Shown piece by piece: positions 27,801 to 45,614 of a DNA stretch of 64,000 nucleotides. Location: contig JBCFYV010000012.1 of NCBI GenBank assembly GCA_039000515.1, positions 115,827,949 to 115,891,948 on the forward strand, read 5' to 3'. The DNA is from Timema cristinae (lineage: Eukaryota; Arthropoda; Insecta; Phasmatodea; Timematidae). Every line of letters starts with the position of its first letter. Within the stretch, counting starts at the first letter, position 1. The translations under genes were made by a program, and so were the position numbers. Below the pieces are notes generated by a model. That model ran no database searches. It had not been told where the DNA came from and was given only the letters and a program-made list of their open reading frames with translations.

Positions 27801-30705
27801 ATTAAATAAATAATAACTGTGATTTAAAAGGGGTCACACAAAAATTGACAGACCTTAGAAGGTAGGAAGCACGTCACAGTTACTATTGAGTAACCTGCTT
27901 TGGTAGCCACATGGTCTAAGGTGTCACTCTAATATAAGACTTGACCGCCGTTGAACGAGAGATCAGGGTTCAAATCCTGATCGGGTCTACTGAGGGCGGT
28001 TTTCCCCAAATAGTTTCCCACCCTTCTTTCACGCAACTGCGGGTATACTACCTCTAAAATGCTTCCTTCTTAATGTAACCTTGTTGCAGTACCACGGAAA
28101 CTACAGCAACCAATTGCAAGCCACACTCTTAAGAAAGGGCCCCACAAATGAATGCAACATTACATATGCTGGCAGGATTACGGACAAAATGATTTGTGTG
28201 TATCAAATCTCTGCCGACATCCCACAGGGAACGTGCCAGGTGAGATTATCTTCAGGCGCTCATACCTGCGGTCATGCAGCCCAAGGTGTAAGGCGTGTGA
28301 GATAGCATGGTGAGAGGTCAAAGCTTTGAACCATTGCCGAGTGGCATCTGTTTTTCCCATCCCTGCTCCAAGCTAATATGTGTCCATTTCCTCTAACCAC
28401 TCTTCATTCCTATCTAAAAATTATCATCATCATCATCATCAAAAACCATTTCCAGCTTGTTGCTGGGTCAACTCAGTTTTTTAATTTTTAATCTATATGA
28501 GGTATTTAATGTGCACTTTCTAAACCGGCTGATTATATCAGCACATGATAATTTCTCTGAGCCAGAGCGAAAGAGCTTACAATTTTTGCCGGGAAAGGTA
28601 TCTTCACATACCTTCCAGAGTTCTTTCATGCGCCACAATCGACATGAGACTGACGGCTTCACTTCCCCTGCAGAAGGAAGTTGTGCTACAGATTTTTATT
28701 GTTCAAGAAAAATTCGTTGACACCAGCTGGGTTTGAACCTACAATTATCGGGTACTTAGACAAGCACTTTACCCCAAGACCATTGAGGTTGACTGTTTTT
28801 ATGTTATTGTTTAATAAAAGAATAACTTTTTATAAACACAAAGAGCCACGAAAGACGTTATGTGTAATCGTTATTTGTGCATGGTTTATTCAGATTGCAG
28901 TTTATTCTTGCATTCATTCAGGATTTTTTTTTTTCATTATTATAATTTTTCACTTATTGCCTGATTTGTTAGGAAGAACAAATTTAGAAAATACAGATAT
29001 AATTTTCTGCGGTCAACATTGATAGTGTTACTTAATTATATTAATGTTATTTATTAGGTATTAATAATATATGTCTAAAGCTAAAGATGTAAATATATTA
29101 CTTGAGGTATGAATATATGAAAGTAGGTTTATTAATGATTGTAACAGTTATTTACTGTTCTTCCTAACAGAATATTACTTTAAGTGTGAACTTGTCTTTG
29201 AGAAAATTGTGTAGCTCTGAAGAGTCTTTGTTGTTGACCTTGTAATCTGGAAAAACACCTCATAATATCTTTTTTTTTCTAAATAAACTTGTTTTGTTAA
29301 GAAATTGTTAGTTTGGGTTGTGGTAGGAGAACAAATTTAGAAAAGCGCAATCAGAAACATAATCAAAGAGGGGGAGGGGCATGCAATAACTTGCCTGAAA
29401 TAATTTTGTAGTTTACAGTTGAATGAAGTAGCAGGATGGACGCAAAATTCAAGCATGCAAAATGGAAAAAAAATTAAAAATTCTGAGAAGTACTACAGGA
29501 GTGACAATAATGGACAGGATGATAAATGAGAGGGTGAGAGGGGTAGTTAAGGAGGAACCAGTGCAGGACAGGATAAAGAAGACATAACGAAGGTGTTACA
29601 GTCATGTGAGGAGAATGGAGGAGGATAAGATGTTGGATATTGAAGAGGGGTGTACGAGGCCAAGAGGAAGACTGAGGGACATGTGGCTGAAGGGAGCGCA
29701 GAGGAGTGTGGAGGAGAGAGGAGAAGACTGGGTCATTGTGGAGGAGAGAGGAAGATACTGGGTCATTGTGGAGGAGAGAGGAGGATACTGGGTCATTGTG
29801 GAGGAAGAGAGGAGAAGACTGGGTCATTGTGGAGGAAGAGAGGAGGATACTGGGTCATTGTGGAGGAAGAGAGGAGAAGAACTGGGTCATTGTGGAGGAG
29901 AGAGGAAGATACTGGGTCATTGTGGAGGAGAGAGGAGGATACTGGGTCATTGTGGAGGAAGAGAGGAGAAGACTGGGTCATTGTGGAGGAAGAGAGGAGG
30001 ATACTGGGTCATTGTGGAGGAAGAGAGGAGAAGACTGGGTCATTGTGGAGGAGAGAGGAAGATACTGGGTCATTGTGGAGGAGAGAGGAGGATACTGGGT
30101 CATTGTGGAGGAAGAGAGGAGAAGACTGGGTCATTGTGGAGGAAGAGAGGATGATACTGGGTCATTGTGGGGGAAGAGAGGAGAAGACTGGGTCATTGTG
30201 GAGGAGAGAGGAGGATACTGGGTCATTATGGAGGAGAGAGAGGAGAAGACTGGGTCATTGTAGAGGAGAAGAGGCGGTGGAGAGGCTTATGTTCCAAACA
30301 GACCCGACCAGTGGCTGGAAACTGTCTATGTCAATGATTATAACATTGTAATTAATAAAAGTTGTGTTGTTTGTGCCGACTTGTTAATCGCGACTTGGGA
30401 ATGCATTTCAGGGTGATTCCGGGGGTCCCCTGACCTATGCCGGAATCCTGGTGGGGGTGGTTTCTTTCGCTAAGGGTTGTGCTTACAAGAACTACCCCAC
30501 AGTTTATACCAAGGTATCTGCCTTCCACCACTGGATCGAGACTAAACTGGGTGAGTTTAGACTTGGCCTCATAAATGAGATAGACAATGATTGTCGATGT
30601 TGCAAGTTGTCAGGAGGCCCTACTGCATGTCTGAAGGGATTCGGTTACATAAGTTACCTTAAGATCACTTACCTTGAACTATCTTTAGACCTCCGCGATA
30701 CCTAA
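15516..30705 (+). CDS. Serine protease A, S1 family, elastase/chymotrypsin-like pocket
   Basis: Seven exons: 15516-15570, 18537-18610, 22089-22177, 24389-24527, 26154-26267, 28090-28239, 30412-30705; 915 nt, 304 residues, all phases agree. Domain order: hydrophobic signal segment ([10 protein letters not shown]), pro-segment, activation site TQR/IIGG, catalytic His in AITAAHC, Asp in NNDISILK, Ser in GDSGGP. Expected to be a secreted, digestive or haemolymph zymogen (family knowledge). The pocket position 189 reads Gly (GTCQGDSGG), 216 reads Ala and 226 reads Thr, so trypsin specificity is unlikely; small or hydrophobic P1 residues are inferred. After the usual domain end (FHHWIETKL) the frame runs 51 more residues with a CRCC cluster. 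The chosen ATG gives the phase-1 exon seen in genes B and C; the upstream ATG at 15497 is out of frame. The acceptor of exon 3 is weak. Confidence 0.9.
15988..16240 (-). mobile_element. SINE-B, old copy
   Basis: Tail TTTAGCACTGTGTCTTAGTA at left to head CAGCCACCGAAGCAGGT at right. In protease A intron 1. Confidence 0.75.
16905..17328. repeat. 53-bp minisatellite, about 8 copies
   Basis: Unit contains TTTAAAATGTTGTTAAAGAA, TGCCAGATGACTGTTTGTCT and AGAAGTCTGCACA. Copies vary by short deletions in the TGACTGTTTGTCTAG part. In protease A intron 1. Confidence 0.95.
17465..17672 (-). mobile_element. SINE-B, old copy
   Basis: Tail TTTGCATTGTGTCTTACTGC to the head region; diverged. Confidence 0.6.
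17765..18480 (-). mobile_element. SINE-B split by a hAT-like element
   Basis: Left part 17765-17974 from the tail to the middle of the head; right part 18447-18480 completes it (CCATTGGACCACCGAAGCGG). Confidence 0.7.
17975..18446. mobile_element. hAT-like non-autonomous element
   Basis: Ends AAGTGTTCCACAAACCTTTT and, inverted, CACCATTTGCAGAACACTG. No transposase. The 8-base duplications are poorly conserved, so age and exact edges are uncertain. Confidence 0.6.
18537..18610 (+). CDS. Protease A exon 2 (activation site IIGG)
   Basis: Acceptor TTTCAG, donor GTATGT. Encodes [20 protein letters not shown] and EAPHQ; Arg before IIGG is the expected activation cleavage. Lies just beyond a SINE and hAT insertion. 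Confidence 0.85.
18745..18805. repeat. (TAA)n microsatellite at a LINE 3' end
   Basis: About 60 bases of TAA/ATA repeats, placed at the 3' end of the minus-strand LINE that follows. Confidence 0.9.
18806..20720 (-). mobile_element. CR1/Jockey-like LINE, broken, SINE-A inserted
   Basis: Minus strand from about 20700 down: [20 protein letters not shown], then [20 protein letters not shown], a segment like [13 protein letters not shown], then [43 protein letters not shown] and CDVVYNDL. This is RT fingers to thumb plus the C-terminal part. Catalytic YADD reads YADN here, and several frameshifts are present, so it is dead. The endonuclease half is missing (5' truncated). SINE-A occupies 20236-20507. 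Confidence 0.85.
20236..20507 (-). mobile_element. SINE-A inside the LINE
   Basis: Tail at left, head at right. Flanked by the perfect 11-base duplication GTGAATTTGTT at 20225-20235 and 20508-20518. Confidence 0.92.
20885..21128 (+). mobile_element. SINE-B, old copy
   Basis: Box B GGGTTCAAATCCTGGT and tail ACCCGAACAGATAGCAAGAC. Confidence 0.7.
21430..21712 (+). mobile_element. SINE-D, diverged
   Basis: tRNA-like head GTCCTCTTGGTGTAAAGTGC with box B GGGTTCAAACCCAGC, and a body matching 13007-13419. Confidence 0.75.
21770..21980 (-). mobile_element. SINE-B, old copy
   Basis: Diverged body and head; no tail seen. Confidence 0.55.
22089..22177 (+). CDS. Protease A exon 3 (catalytic His)
   Basis: 89 nt, as in genes B and C. 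Encodes [20 protein letters not shown] and AITAAHCPE with the His57 motif and the Cys42-Cys58 pair. Donor GTAAGT is strong; acceptor (CATGAGAG) lacks a good pyrimidine tract. Confidence 0.88.
22440..22641 (-). mobile_element. SINE-B, old copy
   Basis: Body and head (CTGGGATTCAAACCCC as inverse box B). In protease A intron 3, after exon 3. Confidence 0.65.
22955..24300 (-). mobile_element. RTE-like LINE 3' region with internal minisatellite
   Basis: At the right edge the minus strand reads a segment like [12 protein letters not shown], then [12 protein letters not shown], the conserved C-terminal motif. At the left the LINE 3' end appears as the inverse of CACAGGCTGGAAACATATA. Between them one short coding segment has been amplified (23140-24170). 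Confidence 0.75.
23140..24170. repeat. 62-bp minisatellite from LINE coding sequence, about 16 copies
   Basis: Unit includes TTGCTTCCTCTACTATCTCA, TGTACTCCAACATCCTCATT and ACATGCCCATACCATCTCAC. On the minus strand each unit spells [16 protein letters not shown]. Since 62 is not a multiple of three, every copy shifts frame. Long plus-strand ORFs here are artefacts of the repeat. Confidence 0.95.
24389..24527 (+). CDS. Protease A exon 4 (catalytic Asp)
   Basis: Acceptor AATCTAAG. Encodes [19 protein letters not shown], then [18 protein letters not shown] and NDISILK with the catalytic Asp. The donor GTTGGT is used because it keeps phase 0 into exon 5. Confidence 0.9.
24645..24825 (-). mobile_element. 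SINE-B, old copy
   Basis: Body GATGAGGAAGGTAGAATTTA through the inverse box B; tail lost. In protease A intron 4. Confidence 0.6.
25252..26107. mobile_element. pogo/Tigger-like relic with internal tandem repeat
   Basis: Ends AGTAGAGCCCCAAATATTCC and, inverted, GGATAGTCGGGACTCTAG. The right half is a decayed repeat of about 17 bases. No transposase. Ends 46 bp before protease A exon 5. Confidence 0.6.
25675..26095. repeat. Degenerate 16-17-bp tandem repeat
   Basis: About 25 variants of GATAATATGGAACCTCA. The unit resembles the terminal repeat of the enclosing pogo-like element. Confidence 0.85.
26154..26267 (+). CDS. Protease A exon 5
   Basis: 114 nt, identical length to the matching exons of B and C. 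Encodes [17 protein letters not shown] and [16 protein letters not shown], carrying the conserved GWG. The acceptor lies under 50 bp after a pogo-like repeat element. Confidence 0.92.
26305..26490 (-). mobile_element. SINE-B, old copy
   Basis: Diverged body and head just after protease A exon 5. Confidence 0.5.
26541..26830. mobile_element. SINE-C, inverted double-tRNA element
   Basis: Left minus-strand tRNA-like end (ACTGGAATCGAACCCAGT...TGCTATCCA). Core with GTCTGTGATGGACAATTGAA and GACAGCCAATGGTGGCCCT. Right plus-strand end (GATGCACTAAGCCCATGGT...GTTCAATTCCCGTGTCCAGG). Confidence 0.75.
27014..27186 (-). mobile_element. SINE-B, old fragment
   Basis: Tail scrap GTGTTTTACTAACTATCC and body TTTGTGTGGAGGGAGATTGG. 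Confidence 0.5.
27243..27455 (+). mobile_element. SINE-B, old copy
   Basis: Head CACTTTGGTGGCAGCATGGT, box B GGGTTCGATCTTGG, and body. Confidence 0.7.
27524..27684 (+). mobile_element. SINE-A, 5'-truncated, recent
   Basis: Body and tail ending GTAGTAAGACGCGGTGCT(AAT)n. Flanked by AAGAGTATAT at 27514-27523 and 27685-27694. Confidence 0.85.
27893..28078 (+). mobile_element. SINE-B, old copy up to protease A exon 6
   Basis: Head TGCTTTGGTAGCCACATGGT, box B GGGTTCAAATCCTGATC. It ends within about 12 bp of the exon 6 acceptor, so it may contribute to the pyrimidine tract. Confidence 0.7.
28090..28239 (+). CDS. Protease A exon 6 (S1 pocket)
   Basis: 150 nt as in gene B. Encodes [17 protein letters not shown]...[11 protein letters not shown]...GTCQ. 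The residue two before the pocket Cys is Gly where trypsins have Asp189, arguing against trypsin-like cleavage. Confidence 0.92.
28500..28792 (-). mobile_element. SINE-D, complete
   Basis: Head at right (inverse of CTCAATGGTCTTGGGGTAAA, box B GGTTTGAACC). The body matches 13007-13419, and the left end carries the module GGTATTTAATGTGCACTTTC seen in several other families. Confidence 0.8.
29440..30345 (+). mobile_element. RTE-like LINE 3' region with internal minisatellite
   Basis: Plus strand reads [20 protein letters not shown], then [38 protein letters not shown], the C-terminal end of an RTE-type polyprotein, then the amplified part, then a 3' end with GTGGCTGGAAACTGTCTATG. Confidence 0.8.
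29717..30262. repeat. 30-31-bp minisatellite from LINE coding sequence, about 17 copies
   Basis: Unit contains ACTGGGTCATTGTGGAGGAG and AGAGGAAGAT or AGAGGAGAAG. Variants alternate in a higher-order pattern (30, 30, 31, 31). It derives from the SVEERGEDW segment just upstream. All long ORFs here are repeat artefacts. Confidence 0.95.
30412..30705 (+). CDS. Protease A exon 7 (catalytic Ser, long C-terminal tail)
   Basis: Opens with GDSGGP (nucleophile Ser), then [20 protein letters not shown] and the usual end [10 protein letters not shown] further 51 codons follow to TAA, containing CRCC and a later Cys. The bases CTGG/GTGAGT at the start of the tail look like a splice donor, so the tail could be unspliced intron. 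A polyadenylation signal AATAAA lies at 30720-30725. Confidence 0.88.
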   Translation, partial: GDSGGPLTYAGILVGVVSFAKGCAYKNYPTVYTKVSAFHHWIETKLGEFRLGLINEIDNDCRCCKLSGGPTACLKGFGYISYLKITYLELSLDLRDT

Positions 30706-30719
30706 GATAAACTTTGTGA

Positions 30720-30725
30720 AATAAA
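30720..30725 (+). terminator. Polyadenylation signal of protease A
   Basis: AATAAA, 15 bases after the TAA stop, supports this exon being terminal with the long tail translated. Confidence 0.6.
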
Positions 30726-30808
30726 ACAATTTTTTTTTTAAATTTGTTCTTTACCGGATATTTTTATATAACTTTTTTATACTGTTTCTTACTACCCGTT
30801 TAGGTTAC

Positions 30809-30817
<9 letters not shown>

Positions 30818-30866
<49 letters not shown>
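30818..30866. repeat. (AT)n microsatellite
   Basis: Short (CATA)n followed by about 40 bases of AT, next to the SINE-A insertion point. Confidence 0.9.
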
Positions 30867-30869
<3 letters not shown>

Positions 30870-30876
30870 AATTACT

Positions 30877-31157
30877 GGTGACCTGGTGGTCTAGGGGTAA
30901 GGTGTCAGACTTCTGTGCTGGCGGCCGGGGTTCAATCCTCGTTCCCGGCACAGATTTATCTGATTACCAAACCCTTCCTTCACCTCTGACAAGACATCTT
31001 GTGAATGTGGGGAATACCAGGCCTCCACCATGGTTCGGATTCCACGTTAAACTGTAGGTCCTCCATTTCATCTCACAATCACCCTACCATTACACATTAG
31101 CGTAAGTGCGTATAACACGAACGGGTAGTAAGACGCGGTGCTAATAATAATAATAAT
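30877..31157 (+). mobile_element. SINE-A, full-length, young
   Basis: Best copy of the family here: head GGTGACCTGGTGGTCTAGGG, box B GGGGTTCAATCCTCG, tail to (AAT)n. Perfect duplication GATAATTACT at 30867-30876 and 31158-31167. Confidence 0.95.
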
Positions 31158-31896
31158 GATAATTACTCTAATGAGCTAGGTTTGAATAGAGGAAGTGTAC
31201 TCGCATTTGCATGGAGGTAGAGGGGAAAATCATTTGGGTAAAACCACCCTCAGTACACTCGACCGAGATTTGAACCCTGATCTTCCCGTCATCGACAGTT
31301 CGATCTATTGCAAGACAAAGTGTCATCAACATTCTTTGGACCCCGATTGGCTTACTAACTTATCAATGTTCTCATACACATCGTTTCTCTACTCTACTTT
31401 TTATTTTATCCATACATTTTATATTATTCCTTAGATTCATTTTTTTTAAATACTTCTGCCCCCGCATTTCTAGAAAAAAAATATAGAATTAATTAAATGT
31501 ACATTTTCATTTTAATCTATTTAATTAACTTATAATACTACCTCTCAAGTTGATTTTAATCACAATAAAATATTATTTAGAAGTATATCAATTTACGAGC
31601 TTATAAGACTCAAAAATGAAATTTTGTTGGCAATTTAACTTTATTTTGCGATAAAATGGAAAATTGCCACGAAATTGGCCAGTTGTTGAAACCTGCTTCA
31701 GGCCATTCGACCATCGAAACAGGTCATTTAGGAAGGTTAACTTAGGTAAAATATATCAACACAATGACCTGGGTAAAGCTAGGGTGTAAATCCACAAGCT
31801 TTTGTTAATAAAGGAAACTTCTTCAATTTTTTTGTCCCAATAATTTCTATCACAGAACTACCCGAGTAATTTTTTGATCAGGAACATAACCCAAGG

Positions 31897-32205
31897 ACCG
31901 TATTTTTGCAGTTTTTATAGCAAACTTTTTTTTTTTTAGCGAATTAAATCAATATTGCTACAAGAGAAAGAAAAAGTTTAATTTTCTTCACATGGTGATA
32001 GCAACAGTTGCCAAGGGGGTCCTGGAATTTAATGACAACTTTTTATCTTCATTTAAAAAGTGTCTAATCTAATGCCGCTATGCTCATGACAGATATTCAA
32101 TAACTGTTGATATCACCGTGAGAAGAAATTAAACTGTGTTTTTACTGTAGCAATATTTTATTTTGCCCAAAAAATTATTTGCTATGAAAACTTGATAAAC
32201 ACTGA
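31897..32205. mobile_element. Long-TIR MITE, second copy
   Basis: Same order of blocks as 12271-12616 (TTTTCTTCACATGGT, GACAACTTTTTATCTTCATT, ATGCCGCTATGCTC, ACAGATATTCAA). Ends more eroded. Confidence 0.7.
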
Positions 32206-32393
32206 CCTGTTCTCGTGTCCTCTACACCCTCCCGCCCCCCAACTTAACCCTTCCCCATTTAACCATAATGGTAAATGGAGAAACGGGATGAAACATTATC
32301 TCGACATAGATTGGAATAAATAAAACAAAACGAGGTCAGAATTAGGGAATGAAATGAAATGGAACTGAAATTACTATTCTTTTGTAAGAAATA

Positions 32394-32712
32394 TTGGGCA
32401 TCTCTGTGGTCTAGTGGTCAGAGTTCATTGCTGCAGATCCAGAGGTCTCGAGTTTGATTCACGGCGGTTCCAGATTTTCTCTTAAGCAGTGGGTCTGTAA
32501 TGGGGTAAAACTCAGCCTCGTGAGGAAAAATGAGGAGTCACTTGAATAAAGACGTAACGGATTAGGTCTATAAAACTGAGATTAATGGTGAGAGGGTTTG
32601 TTGTGCTGACCAAATGACACCCTCTATCCACAAATGTCAGTACTATCATCACTAACGACGGTGGCCGCTCAGTCGATGTAGCTCGCTTGCAGGCTCAAGC
32701 CATGGAGGTTTT
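32394..32712 (+). mobile_element. SINE-E, tRNA-headed
   Basis: Head TCTCTGTGGTCTAGTGGTCA with box B TCGAGTTTGATTCACGG. The body has GGAAAAATGAGGAGTCACTT and GGTTTGTTGTGCTGACCAAA, shared with 56244-56462, and ends with a second tRNA-like piece (CGCTCAGTCGATGTAGCTCG). Confidence 0.65.
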
Positions 32713-33028
32713 TTTTAATTGCAAGGAATAAAAAATAAATATTTATTACTTTGGTATCACTATTTATTTTTTCAGCCGATCACAAGAGGAGTCTTTTCAA
32801 GAACTTGGCAATACCGATTAGAAGTGTGTTTCACCACCAAGCAAGAATACTCTACTTTTAGGAAATATATACATGTCTTGAGCTCAATTAATTAAATTGT
32901 GAATGAATGATTATAATTAATGAATTAAAATTAAAACTTAAAACTTGTGATCATATTTTATCACATTCTTATTATTTCGTGGTATTTAACATGCACTTTA
33001 GAAACCACTGATCATATTCTTTGAATTA

Positions 33029-33320
33029 AAAAAGGACACCTGGACACGGGAATTGAACCCTGAACCTTTCACTTAGTACGCCACTGCTCTAACCGCTGAG
33101 CTATCCAGGATTCGTCCCGTGCCCAGGGTCATTCTTCACTCATATTTTAAGGCAGAGTCTGTGGTGGACATGCGGAATTAGTCAGCTACATATGAATGAC
33201 CAATAAAGGTAACGAGCTATCAGATAACACAGCCACCTTCTGGGTAGCTCAGGGGTTAGGGCATTAGCGTACCAAGCCAAAGGTCCTGGGTTTTAATTCC
33301 CATATCATCATTCTTCAAGT
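33029..33320. mobile_element. SINE-C, inverted double-tRNA element, well kept
   Basis: Left minus-strand tRNA-like end (ACACCTGGACACGGGAATTG...TGAGCTATCCAGG), core with GGCAGAGTCTGTGGTGGACA and GAGCTATCAGATAACACAGC, right plus-strand end (CTGGGTAGCTCAGGGGTTAG...GGTCCTGGGTTTTAATTCCC). The core runs opposite to the 57630 copy. Confidence 0.82.
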
Positions 33321-33499
33321 TTCACAATATGATATTTAGATTTGTCTATAACCGTAAATATAATGGCGTGGCTCTTTAATCCACCACTGATTATGCCAAC
33401 ATATGACCTACAAACTAACTTAATTCTAGAATAGGACAGGCACCACATCCAGTCCCCTGACTGTCAATTTATCTTGTTCCTAAGATATGTGTCATGGTG

Positions 33500-42528
<9,029 letters not shown>

Positions 42529-42841
42529 CTTCCTAAACTGTCCAGTGTGACTGTACACACTTTGTGGTTAAGAACTTATGTCACAATAAACAAAGACAAA
42601 TATATCTACACGACACCGTGAGGAAGCTACCATGAAAAAGTTTATATGTATCAAATGTTTATAATCAACACATTATGAAACAACTTCAATCAAGATATCA
42701 AATGACCACAATAATTGAATCTATACTAAAATTCAGTATATGACTGAAGATAAATGGCAATGACAAATTTACACTTGACCTTATGCTCCACAATATATTA
42801 ACAAACATTCCCTAGACGCATCTTAAAATTAATAAGAATTT

Positions 42842-43092
42842 GACCCGCTTCGATGGTTGTGTGGTCTAACGCGCTATTCCTGTTGGACTAGACTGCCAAA
42901 GACTGGGAGATCAGGGTTCAATCCTATTCCAGTACACTGAGGGTGGTTTTACATAAATAGTTTTCCACTATCCCTTCATGAAAATGCGGGTGTATTTCCT
43001 CTAACTTAGCCTTCCTAATCCTTAACCCATCAGTGTAGTTAGTACATAAGTGTAAAACCCAAATGGGTAGTAACATGCAGTGCTTGGAAAAA
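42842..43092 (+). mobile_element. SINE-B, old copy
   Basis: Head CGCTTCGATGGTTGTGTGGT to tail AAATGGGTAGTAACATGCAG. First of several in the B-C spacer. Confidence 0.75.
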
Positions 43093-43267
43093 AAACTGAA
43101 ATAAATTACTCTTAACAAATTTTAGTGTAAATTTAAAAATGACAATAAATTAAGACAAATATGAATGAGAAGGTATTTATAATTATTGAAAATTAAAGAC
43201 AAATAGAAAATAGCTGTATTTAAAATTCAAATACTCAGGGTTTCTAGGTTTAATGGATTAATCTTTT

Positions 43268-43530
43268 TTAGCGCCGCGTCTTGCTACTCATTCAAGTTAT
43301 TCGCTTATGTGCTAATAACGCTAATGGGTTAGGAATGAGGAATATTGAATTTAGAGTAAATGTGACCTCATTCTTGTGGAGAGAGTGGGAAACCATTAAT
43401 TAAAAAACACCCTAAGTACACCGGACCGGGATTGAACCACAATCGCCCCCCTCCCCCCCACTATTATCTGCTGTCTAGTCTATTGTGAGAGTAGCGCATT
43501 AGACCATGCGGCCACTGAAATGAGTTATGG
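43268..43530 (-). mobile_element. SINE-B, old copy
   Basis: Tail TTTAGCGCCGCGTCTTGCTA to head GCGGCCACTGAAATGAG. Confidence 0.75.
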
Positions 43531-43634
43531 ATTTGCTATTTGTTGAAATAAAAATTTTAATTTTTAAATAAACTATATAAAAAAATTTCTGTAAATTTAG
43601 TGCAGATATTAAAAGAGTTTTTTCCCCTTGATTT

Positions 43635-43870
43635 TTATTGTGTTTCATTACCTGTTTAAATTATATGCATATATATTAATTATACAAATGTGGTAATAAT
43701 GAGGAAGGTAGAATGGAGAGAAATGTATCCCAATTTGCATTTAGGGAGAGAGTGTAAAACTATTTAGGGAAACTATCCTCAGGACATTGAACCCTGATCT
43801 TTTCATTAGCGGCAGTCTAGTCTAATGTGAAGTGGAGTCTTAGCCCCCATTCGACCACCCCACGGGTTAG
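43635..43870 (-). mobile_element. SINE-B, old copy
   Basis: Strongly diverged; tail TTGTGTTTCATTACCTGTTT, inverse head TTCGACCACCCCACGGG. Confidence 0.6.
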
Positions 43871-44629
43871 GGAAAGAGTTGATACACGTAGAAATTATTC
43901 GAGTTTTATATACCAAACACAAAAATAAATTATCTCTTTTTAAATAAGACACACCACCTACAGGTAGTTTCAGAAAAACTAAGCAAGAAGGCTTTGAATC
44001 ACCACAAAGATGGCACATAAATATTTAATAAGCTTAAGATAAAATCGCAGTAGATGTTTTTTCAAACAAACCTAATATTGGTTATGATAACAATACAGCA
44101 CTGTTACCAAGTCTTTAATCCCTTACTGAATTAAATGTTGACTCCCACCATAGCTAAGGAATAATGTTTTAAATGAACTGTTAATAAAGATAATGAAATG
44201 TACCATATGTTAAAATTGTCTCAGTTACACACAAGAATAATAAGCAAGTACCGGGTGTTTTCTTACAGGAACTAAATACATTGTCATAAATAGTCAAATT
44301 TGGTTTTACAGGTACATTAAGACGCGCAAGCTTTGTGAAGTAAAGATTAGGAAGAAACTCCATTTCAACAAACATAATAGAGTAAACAAATTTAAGTACT
44401 GATGAATTTATGAACTTATTAAATGTGAATATGACACCTTTATATTTGATAACTCTTTGAACTTTGAAAAAATCGGTGTGAATAGAACACAAGCCGCTTG
44501 CATCAGTGGTCATTTAGTTTAAGGCATCCCACAATAGAATTGATTGCCGATGACAAGGAGATCATTTTCGGATCTTAACCCGTTGAGCGGGAGGTGATTT
44601 TCCTCAATATATATATATATTTATTTTTT

Positions 44630-44890
44630 TTCCCCGCCGCATCTAAGTATTTGTTTGAGCCCATACACATACATTAGTCATGCTAATAGAGTATTATAGT
44701 ATTATAGTATTATAGTTTTTAAAGAAATGTATCCACATTTGTTTGAAGGATAAGTGAAAAACCACTAAGGAAAAAATTATAATTACACCCTACTGGGATT
44801 CGAACCTCATTCTCCCTATCACTTGCAGTTCAGTTAAATTTGAGAGTGATGGTATGGCTAGACCATGTAACCACCAATGCAGGTTTTCAT
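44630..44890 (-). mobile_element. SINE-B, old copy, left of an inverted pair
   Basis: Tail CCCGCCGCATCTAAGTATTT to head ACCACCAATGCAGG. Head-to-head with the next copy. Confidence 0.65.
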
Positions 44891-44919
44891 AATTTCATTT
44901 ATCGCAGTTTTTATGTGCT

Positions 44920-45140
44920 ATCCTCGCAGTAGAATAGTCTGTTGATGATGGGGATATTGAGGTTTGATCCTCATTTGGGTGTACTGAGCGTGGTTTTCCC
45001 AAAATGGTTTTCCACTTTCTCTCCAAACAGATGAAGTCACACTTACTCTAAATACAACCTTACTAATCCCTAAAACCACTAACATAATTAGTACATAAGC
45101 GTATAACCCAAACAGGTAGAAAGACGCAGTGCTAAAAAGA
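44920..45140 (+). mobile_element. SINE-B, old copy, right of an inverted pair
   Basis: Box B TTGAGGTTTGATCCTC to tail AACAGGTAGAAAGACGCAGT. Confidence 0.7.
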
Positions 45141-45614
45141 AAAAAAGGAATTAAATAAACCTTTTCAACGTGAATATTCACACATTTTAGAATAAAGAAA
45201 CAAATCCACTCTCAAAGTGATAACATTTTAATTCTTAAGGGAAGTAGAACCAGGAACCTTTTGACAGATGTATGGCTGAACAAGATAAGGACTTAGTTCT
45301 AAAGGTACCGACAACATAAAACTAATAATATAGGGAGATATAGGGGGAATAGTGCTTATGTGCTCTATCATATAATACACTGCATTTTACTTAAAAGAGC
45401 AGATCATTAAAAATGTAACACTATCATTATACCCACAAGGAAACGAATCGAATGACACTTAAATAATAATACCAACTTTTAATTAATAAATTATTTGTTG
45501 GTGATAGAATCTGATTGTTTAGTTAGACATATAAATAAATGCTACCATTATACACATTAATGTTTGATAGACTACAATTATATTACTGTATCGGTACTAG
45601 ATTGTTCAACTTAA
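45141..45614. other. B-C spacer, nothing recognised
   Basis: AT-rich sequence with no coding, repeat or clear promoter signal. Confidence 0.4.

Larger units (their letters stand above)
30778..31345 (-). mobile_element. SINE-B split by (AT)n and SINE-A
   Basis: Tail part TGTTTCTTACTACCCGTTTA at 30778-30805; the remainder from 31158 to 31345 with inverse box B ACCGAGATTTGAACCC. Confidence 0.7.

Noticed and set aside
29606..30351. Long ORFs rich in GHCGG and EERGG-type repeats (up to 233 codons)
   Set aside because: Artefacts of the 30-31-bp minisatellite, open in all three frames.
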